From: Geomonas sp. RF6
Lineage (GTDB): Bacteria; Desulfobacterota; Desulfuromonadia; Geobacterales; Geobacteraceae
Assembly (NCBI RefSeq): GCF_021044625.1
Contig: NZ_CP087999.1
Span: 2,435,001 to 2,499,000, forward strand
Reading direction: 5' to 3'
DNA: 64,000 nucleotides
Below, piece by piece: positions 24,551 through 32,066 of this stretch (position 1 is the first letter of the stretch; the number at the start of each line of letters is the position of its first letter). A program made the position numbers and the translations under genes. The notes beneath the pieces were generated by a model. That model did no database searches. It was not told the origin of the DNA and saw only the letters and a program-made list of their open reading frames with translations.

Positions 24551-25750
24551 ATGCTAATTCTGACACTCAGTTGCCGCAACGACTCGATGCACTATCTGCT
24601 TTACGATTGGGAGATGAAGAGGGAGGTCGCTGCTGGATCCGTGGAGCGGCTGGGGACCGGCTCCTGCATCACCATGAGCACCCCCGGGAAGCGCGCGCGG
24701 CGCCGCGAGGTCGACTGCCGAAACCACACCGGCGCCCTTGCCGCACTCCTCGATACCCTCACGGACCAGAAAACAGGCGTGCTGAAGGATCTGGGGGGGA
24801 TCCGGGGGGTGGGACACCGCGTGGTGAACGGCGGGGAGCGCTTCGGTGCGCCGGTCCTCATCTCTCCCGAAACCCTCCCGCTTCTGAAGGAGACGTTGCT
24901 GCTCGCCCCGCAGCTGAACGCGCCGTGCCTGGAGGGGATTGAAGCGGGTCAGGAGCTTTTGTCCCCCCTCCCGCAGGTCGCGCTCTTCGAGACCTCCTTC
25001 CACCGCACGATGCCGGAGGTGGCCTATCTCTACCCTGTTCCCCTCGAGTGGTACGAGAAGCACCGGATAAGGCGCTACGGCTTCCACGGCTACGCCCACC
25101 TCTACGCCGCCCGGCGTGGCGCGGAATTGCTCGGGCTCGACCTGGAGAGCTCCACGCTTATCACGGTGCATGTGGGGGAAGGTGCCTCGCTTTGCCTGGT
25201 ACGAAACGGCGCCTCGGTCGAGACCAGCATGGGATTCTCCCCGCTGCAGGGGCTCATGATGGAAAACGGCTGCGGCGACATCGACGCCGGGATCATTCCC
25301 TTCATAATCGAGGAGGAGAAGCTCACGCCGCAGGAGATGGACGAGATCCTCGCCAAAAGGAGCGGCTCGGTCGGAATCGCAGGCGCTCCGGTGAACGGCC
25401 CCGCCATGAAGAAGGAGTTTCGCCGCTCGCCGCGTGGGCGGCTCGCGCTGGAGATGGAGGGATACCGGCTGAAGAAGTACCTGGGGGCCTACATCGCGAT
25501 CGGAAATCCCGCGGCGATCGTCTTCAGCTACAGTGAGGGGTGGGCCGACTGGCCCGCGCGCGCCTTTGCGCTGAAAGATCTGGAGCCGTTCGGGATACGG
25601 CTCGATGCGGCGCGTGACAAGGATGCGAGTGCGGGGGGGCGTGAAGTGGTGATAAGCGCGGAGAATTCCAGGCTCCCGGTCGTGGTGTTGCCGTCAGGGG
25701 AGGATCTGCTGGTGAACGCAGAGGTTGCAACGGTCCTGGGGTGGTCCTAG
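24551..25750 (+). CDS. Divergent acetate-kinase-like protein, likely not an acetate kinase
   Basis: 399 residues from the ATG at 24551 with GGGGAAGGGGA upstream; the in-frame ATG at 24524 lacks a site. The AckA framework is plain: 'VGHRVVNGGERF', 'FETSFHRTMPEVAYLYPVP', 'RRYGFHGYAH', 'TVHVGEGASLCLV', 'ETSMGFSPLQGLMM', 'GCGDIDAG', 'FGIRLD'. Set against the acetate kinase of Methanosarcina thermophila, Arg91 and His180 are kept, but Asn7 is Ser, Asp148 is Glu, Asn211 is Glu, Arg241 is lost (MMENGCGD for MMGTRSGD) and the GGIGENS loop with Glu384 is SYSEGWAD. The fold is intact and the frame clean, so this is a maintained paralog with another ligand or a pseudoenzyme. No phosphotransacetylase gene is adjacent. 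Confidence 0.8.
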   Translation: MLILTLSCRNDSMHYLLYDWEMKREVAAGSVERLGTGSCITMSTPGKRARRREVDCRNHTGALAALLDTLTDQKTGVLKDLGGIRGVGHRVVNGGERFGAPVLISPETLPLLKETLLLAPQLNAPCLEGIEAGQELLSPLPQVALFETSFHRTMPEVAYLYPVPLEWYEKHRIRRYGFHGYAHLYAARRGAELLGLDLESSTLITVHVGEGASLCLVRNGASVETSMGFSPLQGLMMENGCGDIDAGIIPFIIEEEKLTPQEMDEILAKRSGSVGIAGAPVNGPAMKKEFRRSPRGRLALEMEGYRLKKYLGAYIAIGNPAAIVFSYSEGWADWPARAFALKDLEPFGIRLDAARDKDASAGGREVVISAENSRLPVVVLPSGEDLLVNAEVATVLGWS

Positions 25751-25753
25751 AGG

Positions 25754-25799
25754 ACGGTGAGGAGAATTTCCCTTTTGCAGGGGGATGCCTCCTCACCGT
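25754..25799. terminator. Inverted repeat after the acetate-kinase-like gene
   Basis: ACGGTGAGGAG and CTCCTCACCGT as perfect 11-bp arms around a 24-nt loop. It lies just after the stop codon and before the convergent MoaD-like gene. It lacks a clear U-run, so the terminator call is tentative. Confidence 0.45.
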
Positions 25800-25844
25800 A
25801 GCCCCTCTCGCGGGGAGAGGGGACAGGGGGGAGGCGGGTGTCCG

Positions 25845-26069
25845 TTACCCCCCACCAACCAGGGGGAACATCGCCAGGGTGTGTCCTTCCTGCAGCGGGT
25901 CGTCCAGCGAGACATGGCGGCCGTTTATGAGCACGATACCCATCTCTTCCTCGGTAATCCCGAGCTCCTCCATGATAGTCCGCGGCACGGTCCCTTCCGG
26001 GTACTCCCTTTCCTCGACCTTGAACCTGTTGTCCCTGAATGATGCGAAAAGCTTGACAGTTATCTTCAT
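25845..26069 (-). CDS. MoaD/ThiS-family sulfur carrier protein
   Basis: 74 residues, ATG at 26069. Beta-grasp pattern 'MKITVKLFASFRDNRFKVEEREYPEGT', 'EEMGIVLINGRHVSLDDPLQEGHTLAMFPLVGGG'. It ends in Gly-Gly-Gly; the C-terminal di-glycine is needed for thiocarboxylate formation in this family. MoaD-like proteins next to tungsten aldehyde oxidoreductases are common and thought to serve the pterin cofactor of that enzyme. It follows the aor gene on the same strand, with a terminator between them. Confidence 0.88.
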   Translation of the reverse strand: MKITVKLFASFRDNRFKVEEREYPEGTVPRTIMEELGITEEEMGIVLINGRHVSLDDPLQEGHTLAMFPLVGGG

Positions 26070-26103
26070 GCCTTGATCTTACTCCTCTGCTGCGCAACGG
26101 GTC

Positions 26104-26138
26104 AAAAAAAACCCGGTGTGGCAGGTGCCACACCGGGA
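26104..26138 (-). terminator. Rho-independent terminator of aor
   Basis: CCCGGTGTGGC, loop around ACCT, GCCACACCGGG, then eight U on the minus strand. It ends the aor transcript before the MoaD-like gene. Confidence 0.9.
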
Positions 26139-26155
26139 ATCCTTGCAGGAGAATC

Positions 26156-27886
26156 TTAGAAGTTCCAGAACTCGTCGATCTCTGCGTCGCTGAAGTCCCA
26201 GATCGCGTTGTGCGGTGCGACCGGCTCGTAGGTGAAGAACTCCGGCAGCCTGTCGTGAGCAGCGGTGAAGCCTGCTGCGTCGTTGAAGGCTTTCTCGGTC
26301 TTCAGGATGTACTTGCCGAGAGCGACGACGTCGTCGCCGGTCAGGTTCAGGCCGTAACGTGCGTTGATCATGTCGATGAGAGCCGGGAGGCACTCAGCGA
26401 TGTCGAGAGCCGGGAAGGCCACGAAGATGCACATACCGGTGGAGTCAACAGCTGCGGTAGCGATCTGCAGGTTACGGGAAAGCTCGACCTGGCCGTCTTT
26501 CTTGAGCGGATCAACATAGCCACCGACGTTCAGGATGTTGGTAGCGATGGTGTAACCGGAGGTGTGGTCTGCGCCCATGGTGGAGGTAGCGTAGGTGATG
26601 CCGATACCTTTGACGGAACGCGGGTCGTATGCCGGGATACCCTGGTTCTTGACGACCGGGGTGCGGACAACGCCGTAGGTGCGGCCGACGGAGCCGGTGC
26701 CGTTACCGAGAACGCGCCCAAGCGGGGTGCCCTTGGCGATTTCTTCGGTCAGGAGGCGGTGTACGCCTTTGCCGTCGCCGAAGGGGATGATGCCGGCTTC
26801 CATAGCCACGCCGAAGAGAACAGCGCCTTCGATGGAGTCGATACCGACGCGGTCCATGAGGTTGTCGGCGATCGCGATGTCGTCGAGGCACTCGATCATG
26901 CAGTCAGCGCCGAGGCCCCAGATGGTCTCATACTCGAAACCGGAGGTGATGTAGGAGCCGTCAGCAGCCACGTACTCCTGGGAGCACTGGATGATGCACC
27001 CTGCGTGGCAGCCGTGCTTGTGCTTCCCGCCGCGAGCCACGATGGTGTCGTACATGGTCTCGCCGGAGATCTTGTCGTGGTGTGCGCACTGACCCTGGGT
27101 GAAGTTGCGGGTCGGCAGACCGCCAGCCTCGTTCAGGATGTTGACGAGAACGTTGGTGCCGTAGGTCGGGAGGCCCTGGCCGGAAACCGGGTGGTCGAGC
27201 ATCGCCTTCGCGAAAACGCGGGCAGCGGTCTTGAACTTCTCCGGATCAGCAACTTTAACCGGGGAAGAACCGGTCTCGTCGATGCTGATGAACTTGATCT
27301 TCTTGGAGCCCATGACGGCGCCGAGACCACCGCGGCCGTGGCTGCGGACTTTGGAGTCGGGGTCTTTCACGGAGATGTTGGCGGCTGCCATGAGGAACTC
27401 ACCTGCGGGGCCGATGGTGAGGACGCCGGTCTTCTTGCCGAGCTTCGCCTCGAGAGCCTCGACCACTTCGAAGGTGTCCTTCATGAGGAGCTCGGTCTCT
27501 TCGTTGATGGTGATGCCGTTCATGGTGATGTGGAGGTTGTACCACTTGTCCTCTTTCGGCTGACCTTCGATGATGATCGCCTTCACACCCATGCGAGCGA
27601 GCTGCTGGGCAGCGGTGCCGCCTGCGTTGGACTCTTTGATGCCGCCGGTCAGCGGGGACTTGGCGCCTGCGGAGAGACGGCCGGACTGTGCAGCAGCGGT
27701 GCCGGTGAGGAGGCCCGGTGCGAAGACCAGCTTGTTGTTGGGGCCGAGCGCGTCGCAGGTCGGCGGAACTTCAGCCGCTACGATCGTCGAGGTGAGGCCG
27801 CGACCACCGTGCGGAGCCCACTCAGCGGGGACTGCCTCGAGCTTGACGGTCTTGTCGGTCATGTTTACGCGGTAAATCTTGTCCAT
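26156..27886 (-). CDS. aor: Aldehyde ferredoxin oxidoreductase (tungsten/molybdenum bis-pterin)
   Basis: 576 residues, ATG at 27886 with GGGAGATGG upstream. AOR family: N-terminal 'IYRVNMTDKTVKLEAVP', 'GGRGLTSTIVAAEVPP', 'APGLLTGTAAAQSGRLSAGAKSPLTGGIKESNAGG' and 'SHGRGGLGAVMGSKKIKFI' bind the tungstopterin; the cubane cysteines lie in CHAGCIIQC (near residue 290) with a distal Cys in 'STGMCIF' (near 490). The spacing C-x3-C-x3-C differs from C-x2-C-x3-C of Pyrococcus AOR. The enzyme oxidises aldehydes to acids or, with low-potential ferredoxin, reduces acids. With the Fe-ADH upstream it could interconvert acid, aldehyde and alcohol. The leader holds a duplicated structured element. Confidence 0.9.
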   Translation of the reverse strand: MDKIYRVNMTDKTVKLEAVPAEWAPHGGRGLTSTIVAAEVPPTCDALGPNNKLVFAPGLLTGTAAAQSGRLSAGAKSPLTGGIKESNAGGTAAQQLARMGVKAIIIEGQPKEDKWYNLHITMNGITINEETELLMKDTFEVVEALEAKLGKKTGVLTIGPAGEFLMAAANISVKDPDSKVRSHGRGGLGAVMGSKKIKFISIDETGSSPVKVADPEKFKTAARVFAKAMLDHPVSGQGLPTYGTNVLVNILNEAGGLPTRNFTQGQCAHHDKISGETMYDTIVARGGKHKHGCHAGCIIQCSQEYVAADGSYITSGFEYETIWGLGADCMIECLDDIAIADNLMDRVGIDSIEGAVLFGVAMEAGIIPFGDGKGVHRLLTEEIAKGTPLGRVLGNGTGSVGRTYGVVRTPVVKNQGIPAYDPRSVKGIGITYATSTMGADHTSGYTIATNILNVGGYVDPLKKDGQVELSRNLQIATAAVDSTGMCIFVAFPALDIAECLPALIDMINARYGLNLTGDDVVALGKYILKTEKAFNDAAGFTAAHDRLPEFFTYEPVAPHNAIWDFSDAEIDEFWNF

Positions 27887-27924
27887 TCTCCATCTCCCTG
27901 TCTTGGTTTTATTTCCGCTCTCGC

Positions 27925-28023
27925 GGATAGGCTCCTTTCCAAAAGGGAGGCTCCGCCGTTTCCCGCGAAACCCGTAGGCCGGGCGCCATGGGGTTTTCCC
28001 CTGTAGGACGCTACGGCTCGGAG
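27925..28023 (-). promoter_or_regulatory. Structured leader element, proximal copy (candidate Moco/Tuco riboswitch)
   Basis: On the minus strand this ~100-nt element runs CUCCGAGCCG...GCGUCCUA...GGCCUACGG, GUUUCGCGGGAAAC, then AGCCUCCCUUUUGGAAAGG and AGCCUAUCC. It has a GUUUC/GAAAC hairpin, a GGGG-AAAA-CCCC hairpin in its variable part and a CUCCcUUU/AAAGGAG hairpin. The block GCCUCCC...GGAAAGG recalls the conserved end of the molybdenum-cofactor RNA before E. coli moaA. It ends about 38 nt before the start codon of aor, a pterin enzyme. Identification is from memory of the motif and not proven. Confidence 0.45.
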
Positions 28024-28036
28024 ATTACTGCTCTCT

Positions 28037-28135
28037 GGATAGGCTCCTTTCCAAAAGGGAGGCTTCGCCGTTTCCCGCGAAACCCGTAGGCCGACGCCCC
28101 TTGGTGGATACCCTTTAGGACGCGCGGCTCGGAGG
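28037..28135 (-). promoter_or_regulatory. Structured leader element, distal copy
   Basis: Second copy of the same element. The 58-nt 3' core is identical to the proximal copy at all but one position; the internal variable segment differs wholly; the 5' block (CUCCGAGCCG, GCGUCC) is kept again. In this copy the variable part includes CCACCAAGGGGCG, again similar to the E. coli moaA leader (CCACCAGGGCG). Confidence 0.45.
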
Positions 28136-28211
28136 CTTGAAAAGTTACTGCTGTTTCATCTCTGTCGGACGAGGCGCCCAACAATACTGCACGACCGCTC
28201 TTTCCTGCAAC

Positions 28212-28257
28212 AAAAAAAGGATGGGCGTCAGCGTTGCCGCTAACGCCCATCCTTTTT
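28212..28257 (-). terminator. Rho-independent terminator of the alcohol dehydrogenase gene
   Basis: AAAGGATGGGCGT and ACGCCCATCCTTT as 13-bp arms, loop about 14 nt, with A/T runs on both sides; on the minus strand it ends in a U-run. It separates adh from aor. Confidence 0.9.
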
Positions 28258-28287
28258 CGCGGCGCTTAATCCAACAGGAGTAAGGTG

Positions 28288-29451
28288 TTACATTGCTGCC
28301 TTGAAGATGTCGATGACCTGCTCCAGCGTAGCTTTACGCGGGTTGGTGAGCTGGCATGCGTCTTTCTTCGCGTTTTCTGCCATGACTTTGAGGTCCTGCT
28401 CCTTGACGTTGAGCTCTTTCAGGCCAGCCGGGATCCCGATGGAAGCGGAGAGCTGCTTGATCCTGTCGATAGCTTTCTGGCCAGCTTCGATGGTGGAGAG
28501 GCCGGCAACGTTCTCGCCGAGGGCAACTGCGATGGCAGCGAAGCGCTCCGGAGCAGCGATCAGGTTGAACTGGGAAACTGCCGGAAGGAGGATCGCGTTG
28601 CAGACGCCGTGCGGGAGGTTGTAGAAGCCGCCGAGCTGGTGAGCCATGGAGTGAACGTAGCCGAGGGAGGCGTTGTTGAATGCCATACCTGCGAGGTACT
28701 CGGCGTATGCCATCTTGTCACGAGCTTCGAGGTCTTCGCCGTTTGCCACAGCCTTGGAGAGGTACTGAGCGATGAGCTCGATAGCCTTGATGGCGCATGC
28801 GTCGGTGATCGGGGTAGCGATCGTGGAGACGTATGCCTCGACAGCGTGGGTAAGGGCGTCCATGCCGGTTGCTGCGGTCAGTGCGGGCGGCTTGCCGACC
28901 ATGAGGACCGGGTCGTTGATAGCGATGTTCGGGGTGACCCTCCAGTCAACGATAGCCATTTTCACGTGGGTATCGGTGTTGGTGATGATGCAGAAACGGG
29001 TCATTTCGGAAGCGGTACCAGCGGTGGTGTTGATGGCAACGAACGGGGGGAAGGACTTGGTGGACTTGTTGATCCCTTCGAAGTCGCGGATGTTGCCGCC
29101 GTTTGCGATGACGAGGCCAACGCCTTTGCCGCAGTCGTGGGAGGAGCCGCCGCCCAGGGTGATGAGCGCGTCGCACTTGTTGTCCTGGTACACCTTCACG
29201 CCGTCAGCGACGTTCTTGTCGGTCGGGTTCGGCTCAGCGCCGTCGAAGATCACGCAGTCAACGCCGGCAGCCTTCACCATGTCGGCGATCTTTGCGGCAA
29301 CGCCCATGGAGGAGAGGCCTTTGTCGGTGACGAGGAGAGCTTTCTTTGCGCCCAGAGCCTTGATCTGCTCACCGGTTTCCTTGGAAGAACCGACGCCCAT
29401 CAGTGTTACCGTAGGAATAAAGAACCCGAATGTCTGATCAGCTAATGCCAT
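28288..29451 (-). CDS. Iron-containing alcohol dehydrogenase
   Basis: 387 residues, ATG at 29451 with CAGGAGGAA upstream. Type III (Fe) ADH: NAD motif 'LGGGSSHDCGKGVGL' (GGGSxxD), 'INTTAGTASEMTRFCII', metal-site region 'TGMDALTHAVEAYVSTIATPITDA' and 'SLGYVHSMAHQLGGFYNLPHGVCNAILLP' with the conserved His. It interconverts primary alcohols and aldehydes with NAD(P)H. Wording of codons (few rare ones, many GCT/GCG) suggests high expression, as in aor. The promoter is a near-consensus sigma54 site with upstream direct repeats, so expression is activator-controlled. Confidence 0.93.
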   Translation of the reverse strand: MALADQTFGFFIPTVTLMGVGSSKETGEQIKALGAKKALLVTDKGLSSMGVAAKIADMVKAAGVDCVIFDGAEPNPTDKNVADGVKVYQDNKCDALITLGGGSSHDCGKGVGLVIANGGNIRDFEGINKSTKSFPPFVAINTTAGTASEMTRFCIITNTDTHVKMAIVDWRVTPNIAINDPVLMVGKPPALTAATGMDALTHAVEAYVSTIATPITDACAIKAIELIAQYLSKAVANGEDLEARDKMAYAEYLAGMAFNNASLGYVHSMAHQLGGFYNLPHGVCNAILLPAVSQFNLIAAPERFAAIAVALGENVAGLSTIEAGQKAIDRIKQLSASIGIPAGLKELNVKEQDLKVMAENAKKDACQLTNPRKATLEQVIDIFKAAM

Positions 29452-29476
29452 TTCATTTCCTCCTGAGTGTTGTTTT

Positions 29477-29495
29477 AAAGGTGAGGATCACCTTT
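29477..29495 (-). promoter_or_regulatory. 7-bp inverted repeat in the adh leader
   Basis: AAAGGTG, AGGAT, CACCTTT. It lies just after the predicted sigma54 start site and about 25 nt before the start codon. A leader hairpin or an operator. Confidence 0.5.
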
Positions 29496-29511
29496 GAGTG
29501 TCCCTTCTCTA

Positions 29512-29527
29512 AGCAAGGGGCGTTCCA
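29512..29527 (-). promoter_or_regulatory. Sigma54 (-24/-12) promoter of adh
   Basis: On the minus strand TGGAACG, four C/G nt, TTGCT. The GG (29526-29525) and GC (29514-29513) are separated by exactly 10 nt, as sigma54 needs. Predicted start near 29501, leader ~50 nt. Confidence 0.8.
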
Positions 29528-29627
29528 AGGCGTTTACCTAAGGTGCACTAATTTTCCCTTTTCCTGCTTTTCCCCCAAAAACAGCGTTTTCCCCGAGGGG
29601 GGCAGGAGACCCTTCTCCACCCCCCTC

Positions 29628-29684
29628 TGTTCGTTTGTACCGTATACGAACACTCCTTGTCTCAGGATACCGTATACGAACACT
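29628..29684 (-). promoter_or_regulatory. Upstream activator sites: exact 17-bp direct repeat plus an inverted half-site
   Basis: TACCGTATACGAACACT occurs at 29638-29654 and 29668-29684, exactly 30 bp (about three helix turns) apart. TGTTCGT at 29628-29634 forms an inverted half-site with ACGAACA at 29646-29652. They lie 100-170 bp upstream of the sigma54 promoter, the normal place for enhancer sites. No gene lies in 29452-29722. Confidence 0.65.
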
Positions 29685-29722
29685 ACGCTCTCTAATGGAC
29701 CGGTAGGGGGATGGAGCGGGGG

Positions 29723-30826
29723 TCACCCCCCGGCCTGCAGCAGGAAGTTTCGCGCCAGCGGAGTGAACGCTTCGTGCTCCAGGAGGAAGGCGTCGTGGCC
29801 GTAGGAGGATTTGATGAGGTGGTACTCGACAGGCTTGGAGAGCCTGGTGAGGGCGGCGACCATCTCCTCGGTCTGGGAGGGGGGGTAGAGCCAGTCGGAG
29901 GTGAAGGCGAAGAACTGAATCGGTGCCGAGACAGAGGCGAAAGCCTCTTCCAGCGACTCGTACCCCTGGGTGACGTCGTACAGGTCGAGGGCCTTTGCCA
30001 GATAGAGAAAGGAGTTGGCGTCGAAGCGGTCGACGAAGTTGTAGCCGTTGTAGCTCAGGTAGCGCTCCACCTCGAACTGCCCGAAGAAGTCGAACTGGCC
30101 GTCACGCGCGGAGAAGCGCCTCCCGAACTTCGCCTCCATCGACTCGTCGGAAAGGAAGGTGATGTGGCCGATGCCGCGGGCGAGCGCGAGCCCGTCCTTC
30201 GGGTTCTTGCGGTACTCCCCCTTTTTCCAGTTCGGATCGTTGAAGATGGCCCAGCGCGCCACGGCGTTCATGGAGATCGCCTGGGCCGACGGGCGGGGGG
30301 TGGTGGCGAGAATTATTGCCGAGCGTATCCGCTCCGGGAACTGGGTCGCCCACTCCAGGGTCTGCATCCCCCCCATGCTCCCCCCCATGACGCACAAAAG
30401 CTTCTCGATTCCGAGCTTCTCGATGAGGAGCGCCTGGGCGCGCACCATGTCGCGCACCGTGATGACGGGGAAGGAGAGGTTGTATCTCTTGCCGGTTTTC
30501 GGATTGATGGAAGTGGGGCCGGTGGAGCCGAAGCAGGAGCCGATGACGTTGGAGCAGATGACAAAATAGCGGTCGGTGTCCAGAAGCCTTCCCGGCCCGA
30601 CGATTTCGTCCCACCACCCCGCCCGCTTCTCCTCCGCGGAGTGCCTCCCGGCGAGGTGCGCGCTCCCGGTCCAGGCGTGCTCCACGAGGATGGCGTTGGA
30701 GCGGTCGCTGTTCAGGGTGCCGTACGTCTCGTATGCTATGGTGATGGGAGCGAGAATCCTGCCGCTGTCAAGCCTCAGTTCCCTCTCCAGTGTGATGCTT
30801 TGCGGTACGACGATGCCGTAGGACAT
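29723..30826 (-). CDS. metX: Homoserine O-acetyltransferase
   Basis: 367 residues. I take the start at 30826 (MSYGIVVPQ); the longer frame to 30955 would run through the riboswitch terminator. Alpha/beta fold with '[29 protein letters not shown]', '[22 protein letters not shown]', nucleophile '[15 protein letters not shown]' (Ser near 148), late Asp in '[11 protein letters not shown]' and His in '[11 protein letters not shown]'. It acylates homoserine for the direct sulfhydrylation route to methionine, upstream of metH. Expression is under the SAM riboswitch just before it. Confidence 0.95.
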   Translation of the reverse strand: MSYGIVVPQSITLERELRLDSGRILAPITIAYETYGTLNSDRSNAILVEHAWTGSAHLAGRHSAEEKRAGWWDEIVGPGRLLDTDRYFVICSNVIGSCFGSTGPTSINPKTGKRYNLSFPVITVRDMVRAQALLIEKLGIEKLLCVMGGSMGGMQTLEWATQFPERIRSAIILATTPRPSAQAISMNAVARWAIFNDPNWKKGEYRKNPKDGLALARGIGHITFLSDESMEAKFGRRFSARDGQFDFFGQFEVERYLSYNGYNFVDRFDANSFLYLAKALDLYDVTQGYESLEEAFASVSAPIQFFAFTSDWLYPPSQTEEMVAALTRLSKPVEYHLIKSSYGHDAFLLEHEAFTPLARNFLLQAGG

Positions 30827-30882
30827 AAACTCTCTCGTAAGGTAAGGGGTGCGTCTTTCCCTCTTCGGCGGGCAGGGGAAAC

Positions 30883-30918
30883 AAAAAAGCCCCGTCTCGG
30901 GTGTGAGAAGGGGCTTTT
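30883..30918 (-). terminator. Terminator of the metX SAM riboswitch
   Basis: On the minus strand AAAAGCCCC, about 16 nt, GGGGCTTTTTTG. It lies between the aptamer and the metX start, so SAM binding stops transcription here. Confidence 0.9.
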
Positions 30919-30944
30919 GGGGTGCGGATGTGGGTAGTCCAAGC

Positions 30945-31050
30945 GCCTTTCTCATCTTCGCCTTTCGGCAGGATTTAGCACCTGGCGCCCTTTCAGGGCC
31001 GGTTGCTGTGGCTTCGCAGGGCCTTTCCCTCCACCACTCTCGATAAGCAG
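30945..31050 (-). promoter_or_regulatory. SAM-I (S-box) riboswitch aptamer
   Basis: On the minus strand the S-box blocks occur in order: CTTATCGAGAGTGGTGGAGG, AGCCACAGCAACCGG, CCAGGTGCTAAATCCTGC, and GATGAGA. The first block starts at 31046. It controls metX by the terminator at 30883-30918: high SAM turns the gene off. Confidence 0.95.
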
Positions 31051-31241
31051 GTCTCTATGCAATTGTGCCGGGAAGGATAAGGGAGCCGGCACCTTTTGTC
31101 AATGTGAAAGTGAGCGCGTCCCACCCGCGGCGGCGACTCCTTTATTGCAATTTACCGAGCGGCCACTACACTTTATGCGCGGTGGCCCCGCAGGGCATGG
31201 CAGGGGGGCGGGGAGGAGACGGCCTTACAGGAGGAGAGGAA

Positions 31242-32006
31242 ATGGGGAAGAACGGAGTAGAGAACCAGGGGCATTTCCTGAAGCTGGTGGGACTCTCGGC
31301 GCTGATGGATGGCCAGGACGACCTGGAGAACGGGCTGTCCGAGATAGTGGAGCAGATGGCGCGCATCGCCCGTTGCGAGATATGCTCCATGATGCTCTTC
31401 AGAGAGGAGGAGGGGGCGAACTCCTTCAGCCTGAAGCTCTTCGCCAAGCACGGGGAGCTCCCGAAACACGCCTTTCAGGAAGCGGCCCGCGTCGGCAACG
31501 GGATAGCGGGGCAGGTGGCGGCTTCAGGGAAGCCCCTCATGGTGCAGGACATAGAGAACTCCCCCTACCTGAAACTGGCCCGCCGTCCGGAGTCGGACAA
31601 GAAGGGGTTCATCTGCGTGCCGATCCTCATCAGCGGAAAGGTCGTCGGGGTCCTCAACATGAGCGATCCGGTGGACGGCAGGCGCTTCACCGTCCACGAC
31701 CTCGACCTGGTTTCCTTCCTCAGCACCCTCACGGGAAAGTCGATCCAGGTGAACCAGCTGCAAAAGCTCCTGCGCTCCCGCTACCTGCAGCTCGTCGCCC
31801 AGGGGGGGCCGGAGGAGGCCGCTTCCGTTCCGCACGAGCGCCCCGACACCGGCCACATGGCACAGATCCTCGCCCGCTCCTTCTACAAGGAGATGGCGGC
31901 GGCAGGGTTCGGCTCCGACCACATCATCGGCGCCGCCACCGAGATCATCTCGCAGTTGAACAGCAAGCTCGCCCGTCACCGCGCCCGCAGGGAGCGGCAG
32001 GCGTGA
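31242..32006 (+). CDS. GAF-domain protein
   Basis: 254 residues from ATG 31242, with AGGAGGAGAGG upstream; the longer frame from 31065 has no site and overlaps the riboswitch region. After a helix, a GAF domain (about 25-170): 'IVEQMARIARCEICSMMLFREEEG', 'GNGIAGQVAASGKPLMVQDIENSPYLKLARRP', 'GFICVPILISGKVVGVLNMSDPVDGRRF'. The C-terminal 80 residues are helical, without a kinase, cyclase or DNA-binding domain. It probably binds a small ligand and works through a partner. Single gene. Confidence 0.88.
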   Translation: MGKNGVENQGHFLKLVGLSALMDGQDDLENGLSEIVEQMARIARCEICSMMLFREEEGANSFSLKLFAKHGELPKHAFQEAARVGNGIAGQVAASGKPLMVQDIENSPYLKLARRPESDKKGFICVPILISGKVVGVLNMSDPVDGRRFTVHDLDLVSFLSTLTGKSIQVNQLQKLLRSRYLQLVAQGGPEEAASVPHERPDTGHMAQILARSFYKEMAAAGFGSDHIIGAATEIISQLNSKLARHRARRERQA

Positions 32007-32066
32007 GGCGGTCGCCGCTGCATCGGGGGTGCGACTGCCTCCAGGCGGTCTGGACGGGATCCTTCC

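Noticed and set aside
26210-28006. 598-codon plus-strand frame opposite aor
   Set aside because: AOR motifs on the minus strand are certain; the plus-strand product is Asp/Gly/Val-rich shadow.
28285-29445. 386-codon plus-strand frame opposite the Fe-ADH
   Set aside because: Mirror of the strong codon bias of adh; no start signal or family.
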